Below the pieces are notes generated by a model. That model saw only the letters and a program-made list of their open reading frames with translations. It searched no databases and had not been told where the DNA came from. Below, one piece after another: positions 10,718 to 18,471 of a DNA stretch of 32,161 bases (the stretch's first letter is position 1; every line of letters begins with the position of its first letter). The position numbers and the translations under genes are program-made. The DNA is taken from positions 1-32,161 of the forward strand of contig MU400848.1 of the NCBI GenBank assembly GCA_022578965.1, read 5' to 3'. This stretch comes from Xylaria sp. FL1777. Taxonomy: Eukaryota > Ascomycota > Sordariomycetes > Xylariales > Xylariaceae.

Positions 10718-10729
10718 CCGTTATACTAA

Positions 10730-10734
10730 ACTAC
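10730..10734. repeat. Target site duplication of copy C, left
   Basis: ACTAC immediately precedes copy C and recurs at 18467-18471 immediately after it. Confidence 0.88.
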
Positions 10735-10852
10735 TGTTATAAAATAGGTTAACTAGGCCGGTTAAAGGCCAGGTATAAAAAAAGCATGCGCAGAAAAAGT
10801 CCCATTTGTTAAAAAAATATGTATTTAAACCACTATAAAGGTTTAATGCATA

Positions 10853-10966
10853 AACTTAATAAACTTAAGCATTAAGTTTATTAAGCCTTAAACTTAACAG
10901 ATTTAAGCGTTAAGTTTATTAAGCCTTAAACTTAAAACAATATAACGTTAAATTTATTAAAGAAAG
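10853..10966 (+). repeat. Tandem repeat with hairpin, about 3 units of 37-38 bp, in copy C 5' LTR
   Basis: The first unit contains a 13-bp perfect inverted repeat at 10855-10885 (CTTAATAAACTTA and TAAGTTTATTAAG, 5-base loop). The next units keep parts of it. The 3' LTR carries the same array at about 18067-18178. Repeats plus palindromes upstream of the TATA-like box would fit regulatory sites, but that is inference. Confidence 0.75.
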
Positions 10967-11000
10967 CAACGTTTATAAATTACTACTATTGTTTTTTTTG

Positions 11001-11012
11001 TTTATATAATTA
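11001..11012 (+). promoter_or_regulatory. TATA-like element in copy C 5' LTR
   Basis: TTTATATAATTA, at the same place relative to the shared LTR half as in copy A. It marks the junction between the C-specific upstream U3 and the common downstream half. Confidence 0.35.
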
Positions 11013-11559
11013 TATACTTTTTATATTTAGTTATTTATTTAGTTTTTAGCTTTTTAGCTATTAATTTTTTTATAACTACTAAGCACTAATATATTTATTA
11101 CTTTTAATTTTTTAAGACTTTTATTAATGCATAATAATAAAAGTACTCTAAAAATCTCCTTAACGAACTACTGTTAAAGATCCTATTATTACTTGCAAAT
11201 TAAAACTTTAAAAGCAAACCTATTATATTAATATATAATAAGTTTGTTATATTTTAATAGCTTTTTAATTAATAAAACTTAATATATAAAAATAAATATT
11301 AATATAAAGAGTTAAATAATAAACAATTTATAAAATAAACTTTTAAAAGTATACTAAAAAAAGATTTAAAAAATAAAAATGTTAAACAGTATTACATAAA
11401 TAAACTTTACTTAATAACTAATAAACTAAATTTAGGTTATATTACTAAAAATAAAAAGTCAAAAATTAAGTTTAAAAATTTTAAAAACTTTTAAAACTAG
11501 CAATATATTAAAATAATAAACCTTAATACTTTTATTAGCTACTTTTATTAAAAAAAAAG

Positions 11560-12640
11560 CAATAGTAAAAAAAAAAAAATTAAGTAGTAGCAATAAAAAA
11601 AAACTAATGCTAATGCTAACGTTATAAAACAAACTAGTTGCTTTAACTTAAAAAGCAACTTAAATATTAAACGTTATAACTTTTAAACTAGCATAAATAT
11701 TAGCTATAATAATTAAAGCAGCAATAATAACTATTACTACAATAATAAATTAAGGTTTTAAACAAGTAATTATATTATAATTAATACTAATACTACTACT
11801 AATAAACTTAACGTTTATTTTTATTACTACTATACTTAAAATAATAACTTAAAATAAAAAACTTAACTTTTTATTATTACTGCTACTTTTACTATTAAAA
11901 TTATTTATAATGTTAAAAATGCTAAATATTAAAAGTTTTAAATTTACTGCTTTAAAGCTTTATAATAAATCTATAAATATAAAAGCTTTTTTAATTTACG
12001 CTAAACTTTATTTAAAATAGCATTTTATTATTATTATAAAAAAAGATTAAAAAATAATAATTATTTTATAATTTTTATTAAAAAAAGTACTAAAATAGTT
12101 TTAACTTATTTTAAAAGATTTTTTAAAAGCTAATAAGTTAACTAACTTTAAGCTAAAAATAAAAAAGATTTTTAAAAACTACGTTAAGTTTAAAAATTAA
12201 ATAAAAGCATTATTTAAAAATACTTAAAAAGCAAAATATATAAAAAAAGCACTTTATTGCTTAAAACAAATAAAAGTAATAATAAATTATACTATAAAGT
12301 TTAAATAATTAGCAGTAATTTTAAAATTACTTAAGCTTATACTGTTTTATGTATTTTATAGTAAATTTAAAACTTAAGTTTAAAACAAACTATGCAAAAT
12401 AAATAAACTAGCAAAAATTAATATATATATTAATATAACTATTATAATTAATTAATAATTATTTAACTAGTACTTTAAAACTAAAAGAACTAAAAAAAAC
12501 AAAAAAAAAATACTTAAAAAAGTATTAAATAAAGATTTAAGCAAATTAGCAAAGTTTAAAAATAATAATCTTAAAATATGTTTAAAGTTAAATGTTATAA
12601 CTATAAAAAAAAAGAATATTTTTAAAAATAATGCTAATTT
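11560..12640 (+). pseudogene. gag: gag remnant of copy C (capsid-like region and zinc knuckle)
   Basis: Gag forms the particle around the element RNA. The first 300 bp are low-complexity Ser/Asn-coding sequence. From 11985 to about 12380, with stops ignored, one frame gives the layout of the retrotransposon gag domain: Ala-Phe-Leu-x-x-Ala-Lys-Leu-Tyr-Leu near the start, a block ending Leu-Lys-Asp-Phe-Leu, and a late Ala-Leu-Tyr-x-Leu-Lys-Gln segment. In another frame 12593-12634 has the exact spacing of a CCHC knuckle: Cys TGT at 12593, then TAT (Cys expected) at 12602, TAT (His expected) at 12617 and TGC Cys at 12632. The changes are single G-to-A or C-to-T steps. The frame change between the two parts means an indel or a second frame. 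An antisense 90-codon open frame (12467-12739, - strand) is the Phe-rich complement and not a gene. Confidence 0.75.
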
Positions 12641-14409
12641 AAAAAAAAGAACAAAAAAAAAAGCTATAAAAAAAGAAAGATTTTTTAGCTTAAAAAAAAA
12701 GTATAAGTTATAAAAGTTTAAAACAATAAAAAATAACAAAGCAATTTAAAAAATACGTTTTTAAAGCAAAAATATAAAGTTGCTGTTTTAAATTAAAATA
12801 AAAGTGCTATACTAAACAAATTTAAATGCTTTATTTATATAGGTTAAAATAAACAAGCATACAAATATTATTTAAAAGCTTTATAGTTATTAAAATAAAT
12901 TACAAAAAAATATATTTATTATATAAACAATTAAAATTGTTTAATATATAACTTAAAAAAATAGTTTAATTAAAAGTAGCAAACAATAAAAAGTAGTAAA
13001 TTAATATAGTTAGTAAACTTATAAAACTATAAAAATTTTAAACTATTAAAGCTTAAAATATAGCTTAAAAGAAAATTATATTTAAAAAAACAAAACTATA
13101 ACTATAAATAATATAATTATTAAACTAATTATAAACTATTAAAATATTTAGTTATTAAATAAACCTAAAGAAATAAAACTTATAAAACTTTAAAGCAAAA
13201 ACAAATAAAATTAAAAGCTATAAAAAATACTACAAAAAAAGAACTAATAAAAATAAATAAAGTATTTTTATAGCTTAAACTGCTTTAAATATAACAAAAT
13301 AAAAAAGCATTAATAGTTAGCATAAAAACTAATATGTTTTAAAAACCAAAGCTAGCAATTTAACTAATTGCTAAAAATTACTACTATAATAAAACTATAA
13401 TAAAAAACAATAATAATATTTTATGTTTAAAAAATTTAAAATATAACAAAATATTATAAAATTGTTATATAGTATATTATTGCTATTAATATTTACTTAA
13501 TAAACTAAAAAATAATTAGTTTTTTAAACAAATTGCAAAAATAAAAATATAGAACTTTTATAAATTAAAGTAATTAGTTATAACTATAGTTTACTATAAA
13601 AATTTATAAAAATTTGCAACATTTAAAAAGAATTTTAATTATATTTATAACATTATTTTAAAAAAATATAAAAATAACTACTATAAATATTATTAGCTAA
13701 TTAAAGTATAGCTGTACTAAAAAATAGTTGCTAAAAGCAAAAAAGCTTAAAAACTATAATTTAAAGCTTAATTAAAAGCAAAAATAAAACAAAGTGTAAT
13801 AACATTTAAAATGCAAAATAAAACAAACATTTAAATATTTAACAAAAAAAAATCAAAAAATAAAATAAGCACTTGCTAAAAAGGCAGCAAGTAGCTAAAA
13901 AAACTAAAGCTTTATATAAAGTTTAATATAATAACTAATAAAACTAATTTAAAATTAAACTTATATATTAAAAAAAGAAATATAATACTTTAATTAACTT
14001 AAAAGCATAAGTTAACATAATTTTACTTAAAGTAATAAAACAAAATAAAATTTCCTAAAAATATAAGTAAAAATTCTAAAAAATTAAAAGATTTAATAAA
14101 AGTACTTTTAGCTATAATAATAGTTATATACTTAAAAAAACTAAACTTTTTAATATATTTATATAAAAACACAAAAAACAAATTGTATTAAATATTGCCA
14201 ATATATTTAATTACAACATTATTTTAAAAATACTATAGCTAAAAACTAGCAACCTTTTAATTTAATAAAAAGCAAAAACTATTAATTAAAAAAGTAAAAA
14301 ACAAAGCAAAAAAATCAGAAAAATTGCAAAAGAAATTTTGAACAAAATATTAAAAATATATTACAAATTTTACAAACTATTTAAAAAAAAAGAAAAAAAA
14401 GAACTTTTT
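12641..14409 (+). other. Unassigned internal stretch of copy C
   Basis: This is A-rich on the sense strand, with many stops in every frame. It is expected to contain the protease and the start of the reverse transcriptase. I looked for an Asp-Ser/Thr-Gly motif in a hydrophobic context and found no convincing one, even allowing for C-to-T and G-to-A decay. Confidence 0.5.
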
Positions 14410-15390
14410 AAACATAGCTTATAAAATTATTATATTTTTATTAAGAAAGAATATTAACTAAAGCTTTATTAAGTATACTATATAAGCTTAAACAAAACAA
14501 ACGCTTTATAAAAATACATTTAAAAAAACCTAGCAAAAGAATTTCTAAAAAAATCTTAATTATTTGCTAAATATTTTATAGTATTAGTACTTAAAATAAA
14601 AAATAAAAAACAACTAATTAATAAAAAAAAAAAACTAATATAGTAAATAATAATTAACTACTAATTATTAAACATAATTATTATTACAAATAAATACTTC
14701 TTTACTTTGCTAATAATTATAAAAAAAAACATTAGCTAAATAAAATAGTTTATAGCAGTTAATATTTTAAATAAATATTATATTATTAAAATAACTAAAG
14801 AAAAAAAATAAAAAACTGCTATATAAACAGTATATAAACTATATAAGTATATAGTTATGCTATAAAGACTATAAAACGCATTAGCTAGCTTTTAACATAT
14901 AATAATAACGATTTTACGGAAGTTTTTAAACAAATTTATGTTTATTTACTTAAATAATATCTTAATTTACTTTAAAACACTAAAAAAACACAAAAAACAT
15001 ATAACTTAAGTATTAAAAATACTTAAACAAGCAAAATTATAACTTAATATAAAAAAGTATGTATAGCATACATAAAAAATTAACTTTTTAAGATTTATAA
15101 TTACTTTAAAACAAATATAAATTTAATAATTAAAAATTAATATAGTATAAAACTAAAAAATATTTAACTTAGCTATTGTTATAAATATATAACAAGCATT
15201 AAAATTTTTAAATTATATTTAAATGTTAATTTAAAACTTTAAAAAAATAGCGTTTTATTTTATAAAGTATACAAAAAAAAAATATAAAGAAAAGTTCTTT
15301 TTAATTTTAAAAGAAACCTAAGAAGCTTTTAAAGAACTAAAACTAAAAGTTATTTTTGACTTTATGGTTAAACTACTTAATTTATAAAAA
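14410..15390 (+). pseudogene. pol: Reverse transcriptase remnant of copy C
   Basis: Makes cDNA from the element RNA. The sense frame shows the ordered RT blocks of Ty3/gypsy elements: a block ending Asn-Leu-Ala-Lys-Glu-Phe, a Val-Leu-Val-x-Lys-Lys-like stretch, Ala-Val-Asn-Ile in place of the first catalytic Asp region, and the active site at 14947-14970 reading Tyr-Leu-Asn-Asn-Ile-Leu-Ile-Tyr, with both Asp codons turned to AAT (14953-14958). A Lys-Lys-His-Lys-Lys-His block follows, then the connection segment Glu-Ala-Phe-Lys-Glu-Leu-Lys at about 15322. TAA/TAG codons sit where Gln, Trp or Arg are usual. The active site and connection share one frame (position modulo 3 = 1). Confidence 0.87.
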
Positions 15391-15745
15391 AAAAAAAGCT
15401 AAAAATAAATGCTTTAAATAGTATAATTGCAGAAGTTTTAAAACAACTAAAAAACAATAAAAAATAGCACTTAATAGCTTATTACTTTAAAGTATTATAA
15501 AACGTAGTATTATAATACTTTATATATAACAAAGAACTGCTTATAATTATTATAGCACTTAAAAAATAAAAACCGTTTTTTATAAAAACTATAAAGCTAA
15601 TTAAGATTTATTTAAATCATTAAAACTTAACAAAATTTATAACTATATAAAAAATTACTAAACAACATAAAAATTAAATGGTTTTTTTTTTTAAGTTTAA
15701 CTTTAAAATATATTACATTAAAAAAAAAAAAACATTTAAGCAAAT
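15391..15745 (+). pseudogene. pol: RNase H remnant of copy C
   Basis: Removes template RNA. The frame differs by one base step from the RT frame across a run of 12 A at 15386-15397, a likely slippage site. The first catalytic Asp position is AAT at 15408-15410 in an Ile-x-Ala context, followed by Ala-Glu-Val-Leu-Lys-Gln, a His-Leu-Ile-Ala-Tyr-Tyr block, Tyr-Asn-Lys-Glu-Leu-Leu and Ala-Leu-Lys-Lys. The tail has the His-Lys-Asn and Phe-x-Phe-x-Ile-x-Tyr pattern that closes this domain in gypsy elements. Several Trp/Gln codons are now stops. Confidence 0.85.
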
Positions 15746-17000
15746 ATACTTAGTTAATAAGGTTAAAAAAGATTTAAAGTTTTAAAAAAAAACATTTAAG
15801 TATTATATTTCTAAAAAAATAAAAGCTTAAAAATTAAAGTTATATTTAAAAACTTTACAAATATACAGCTATAATAAGCTTATAATTTAAAAAAGTTAGC
15901 ATAGCTATAAAAGCACAAAAGATTAAAAAATAATAAGCTAATATATAAACGTAAAGTTTACTTACTAAAATTTTTACAAAACAAGTTTATTAAGAAATTT
16001 TACGAATACTTATTATATAAACATTAAAAAGCAACAAAAATAGTTTAACAATTATAAGAAAAATACGATTTTTTAAGACTATAAAACATAGTTAAATCTA
16101 TTATAAAAAGGTGTAATATTTATAATAAAGCTAAAGCAGCTTAACATAAGCTTTATAAACTGCTATAATTTATATAAATACTTAAACAAACATAGCATAT
16201 TATTGCTTAAAATTTTATTATAGTATTACTTCTATTAACTAATTTAATTATAAAAGTACAATATAATAAAATATAAGTTATTATTAATAAACTTATTAAG
16301 TATGCTTATTTTTTACTATTTAAAGAAAATATAACAGCTAAACAATTTATATATACTTTTATATGCTAATATTTAAATAAGCATAAACTACTAAAAAAAA
16401 TTATTTTAAACTAAAATAAATTATTTACTTTTAAGTTTAAAACTAGCTTTTTTAAACTTATTAATGTTAAACTAAAGTTTTTAACCGCTTATTACTTATA
16501 AACAAATAAACAAACAAAAAAACTAAACTAAATACTAAAACAATATTTATAAAGTTATATTAACTACTAATAAAACAATTAAATAAAATTATTACTAATA
16601 GTATAAATCTTATATAATATATTAATAAACAAAAATATAAATATATTTTTATATAAAGCTATTTATAAATAGTAAACAACTATTAAAAAACAAAAAAAAA
16701 CATTAATAAAAGCACTTGCTATTTTAATTATAGTACTTTAAGCAAAAATTATTGCAACAAAAATTAAAACGTTATAAGCTAAACTATAACTACGCTTTTA
16801 ATTTTTATAATAATAAATATTAGTATATTACAACAAGAAATAAACTAAAAAACTAACTTTTAAAAAAGAAAACAAGGTTTATTTGCTATAACAAAAACAA
16901 AACGTAAACATTAATATTTCTTAAATTAAAACAAAACAACTAAATAACAAATTAGAATTTAAAAAACTTAGTTTTTTTAAAATTAAAGAAGTTATTTTAC
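15746..17000 (+). pseudogene. pol: Integrase remnant of copy C
   Basis: Inserts the cDNA in the genome. A decayed HHCC zinc-binding region ends with Arg-Cys-Asn-Ile-x-Asn-Lys-Ala-Lys; the second Cys is now Tyr. The catalytic triad positions are AAT at 16211-16213 (Asp expected), AAT at 16286-16288 (Asp expected, before a Lys-Leu-x-Lys-Tyr-Ala block) and AAA at 16517-16519 (Glu expected, inside Thr-Ala-Tyr-x-x-Gln-Thr). All three lie in one frame (position modulo 3 = 2). Towards the end, a Phe-Lys-Ile-Lys-Glu-Val-Ile block and an Ile-x-Ile-Phe-x-x-Phe-Leu-Leu-Lys-x-Ala block match the C-terminal integrase region. All three catalytic residues are lost. Confidence 0.87.
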
Positions 17001-17119
17001 TTACTAACTATAAACTATTATTATTAAAGAATATATAAATTTACTTTATTTTTTACATTTTTTTACTAAAACTAGCACTTATTAAAACACTTATTAAAAC
17101 ATAACTAAAAATAAAAACA

Positions 17120-17290
17120 GATTAAAACATTTATAAAGTTAAAAATATACTAAATTTTTATTAAAACAACAATAACGTTAAGTATTTTATTAAATAAAAA
17201 AAATATTTATACGCTAATAATACTTAAAAACTTAAAAAACACCTAAAGACTGCTAAAATAATTATAAACTAGTTTTATTATTAATACTTT
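17120..17290 (+). pseudogene. Chromodomain remnant at the C terminus of copy C pol
   Basis: This is in the same frame as the integrase. It reads Ile-Tyr-Lys-Val-Lys-Asn-Ile-Leu, then after a short Asn-rich loop Lys-Tyr-Phe-Ile-Lys-[stop, Trp expected]-Lys, then Asn-Asn-Thr-[stop, Trp expected], and a closing Leu-Lys-Thr-Ala-Lys-Ile-Ile-Ile. That is the order of aromatic and charged blocks of a chromodomain, which marks the chromovirus branch of Ty3/gypsy elements. In known members it binds methylated histone H3. The pol frame ends near 17335. Confidence 0.8.
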
Positions 17291-17339
17291 AACTAGCTAA
17301 AGCTAAAAAAAAAGAATTAACTTTAAACAAAGCGTTTAA

Positions 17340-17949
17340 CGCGTTTTAATTAAATTCTAAAAAAATAATTAACAATAGCTGTGCTACTTTAACGCGCTAT
17401 TTTTGTTTTTTAGCTATATAGCACTTTTTTGTTTTAATTTGTTTAAGCTTTTTTAAACTACTTAAACTATAAGCTATAATAATAATTATTTTTTCTTACT
17501 ATAATTTTTTTTGTTGCTTAAAACAACGGATTTTTACATTTATTTTTTTATGCTTTTTTATTAGCAAGTTTAATTTATTTTTTAGCTTTTTGTGCTAAAA
17601 AGTAAGCTGCTATATTTGCTTTAAAAACAAACTTCTAGCGTTGCAATTTGCTTGTTTAGCTACAATACATTTAATATATCAATTAAAGTTAAATTTTAAT
17701 ATTAAACATTTTATACTATAATAATTGCAGCAAAAGTATAAAGCTATTTTAATTAATTTTAGTTTAATAAAAAAAAGCAACGTAAAGTTTTATTAAGCCT
17801 TTTGTTTAAAATACAACAAGCGAGGTTTTTTAGAAACCTTACTAAACATAATAAGCGTAAGAAATAAAAAACAAAAGATAAAAAAAGGAAACTTACAAAA
17901 GAAAAAATATAGAATTATTAAGACAATAATTATAGAAAAAAAAAGATAA
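17340..17949 (+). other. Variant 3' untranslated region of copy C, with polypurine tract
   Basis: This is about 600 bp that does not match the corresponding region of A, B, D and E, except at its two ends. The - strand carries a frame ending Leu-Glu-Phe-Asn-stop (stop at 17346-17348), comparable with the Phe-Lys-Phe-Asn-stop of the other type. A 6-bp hairpin (AGGTTT/AAACCT) sits at 17823-17839. The purine tract at 17934-17946 (AG, nine A, GA) lies three bases before the LTR. Confidence 0.6.
17346..17490 (-). pseudogene. Antisense frame end in copy C
   Basis: About 48 codons on the - strand, Lys/Ile/Leu-rich, with one internal TAG, ending Leu-Glu-Phe-Asn-stop. Copies A, B and D have a Lys/Ala/Gln-rich tail ending Phe-Lys-Phe-Asn-stop at the equivalent spot, and the bases after the stop are alike in both types. 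Upstream the two differ too much to align by eye. It may be the diverged C-terminus of the same antisense protein, or only shared pol-end sequence. Confidence 0.3.
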
Positions 17950-18466
17950 TGTTACAAAATAAGTTAACTAAGCTAGTTAAAAGCTAGGTATAAAAAAAGC
18001 ATACATAAAAGGAGTTTTATTTGTTAAAAAAATATATATTTAAACTACTATAAGGGTTTAATATATAAACTTAATAAACTTAAGCATTAAGTTTATTAAG
18101 CTTTAAACTTAACAAACTTAAGCGTTAAGTTTATTAAGCTTTAGACTTAAAACAATATAGCATTAAGTTTATTAAAGAAAGCAACGTTTATAAATTATTA
18201 CTACTGTTTTCTTTGTTTATATAATTATATACTTCCTATATTTAGTTATTTATTTAGTTTTTAGCTTTTTAGCTATTAATTTTTTTATAACTATTAAACA
18301 CTAATATATTTATTACTTTTAATTCTTTAAGACTTCTATTGATGCATAGTAGTAAAAGTACCCTAAAAACCTTCTTAACAAACTACCGTTAAAGATCTTA
18401 TTATTACTTGTAAATCAAGACCCTAAAAGCAAACCTATTATATTAATGTATAATAAGTCCGTTATA
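17950..18466 (+). repeat. 3' LTR of copy C
   Basis: 517 bp, starting TGTTAC, the intact LTR start, and ending CCGTTATA. It has the same length as the 5' LTR. The inner (left) edge is more AT-rich than the same bases of the 5' LTR, while the outer (right) edge keeps GTCCG, where the 5' LTR inner edge has GTTTG. Confidence 0.92.
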
Positions 18467-18471
18467 ACTAC
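18467..18471. repeat. Target site duplication of copy C, right
   Basis: ACTAC, identical to 10730-10734. Confidence 0.88.

Larger units (their letters stand above)
8018..10725 (+). mobile_element. Copy A, right visible part (integrase to 3' LTR)
   Basis: Continuation of the element broken at 335. It carries the integrase, chromodomain, 3' untranslated region, purine tract (10216-10228) and the 3' LTR (10232-10725). Up to about 9590 it aligns with copy C at a constant offset of 7728 bp. After that it follows the B/D/E type instead. The five bases after its end (10726-10730, CTAAA) would be one half of its own target duplication; the other half is outside the window. Confidence 0.9.
10232..10725 (+). 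repeat. 3' LTR of copy A
   Basis: A 494-bp LTR. It starts TATTAC (decayed TGTTAC) and ends CCGTTATA (decayed CCGTTACA; the intact TG complement is seen at 20767 in copy D). Four tandem units of about 26 bp at 10339-10445 fill the upstream U3. A TATA-like run lies at 10477-10488. From there to the end the sequence is shared with the LTRs of copy C. The outer right edge keeps ACCCCG and CCTCC runs. Confidence 0.9.
10735..11251 (+). repeat. 5' LTR of copy C (variant U3)
   Basis: A 517-bp LTR starting TGTTAT. Its first 74 bp keep many G and C (GGCCGG, AAAGGCCAGG, GCATGCGCAG) that are A or T in the 3' LTR: about 13 positions retained only here against 3 retained only in the 3' LTR. Three 37-38-bp repeat units at 10853-10966 replace the 26-bp units of the other LTR type. 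From about 10995 on it matches the LTR of copy A. Confidence 0.92.
10735..18466 (+). mobile_element. Copy C, complete chromodomain Ty3/gypsy retrotransposon with variant U3
   Basis: A 7732-bp element on the + strand with 517-bp LTRs and a 6698-bp internal region, flanked by ACTAC. It is the clearest copy for reading the proteins. From the 5' leader through the chromodomain it is the same element as A, B, D and E apart from transitions. After pol, and in the upstream half of the LTR, it has different sequence, then matches again around the purine tract and LTR start and from the TATA-like box to the LTR end. No intact frame remains. Confidence 0.93.

Noticed and set aside
12467..12739. 90-codon open frame on the - strand
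   Set aside because: The same antisense shadow in copy C, across the knuckle at 12593-12634. Although present in two copies, it follows from homology of the elements.
13400..13560. Possible aspartic protease motif near 13480-13520
   Set aside because: One frame gives Ile-Asn-Ile in a weak hydrophobic context, but the codons needed for Asp-Ser/Thr-Gly are not reachable by simple C-to-T or G-to-A changes.
17823..17839. Small hairpin in the 3' region of copy C as a terminator
   Set aside because: Six base pairs in AT-rich DNA is weak, it is not shared with other copies, and stem-loop terminators of that kind are bacterial.
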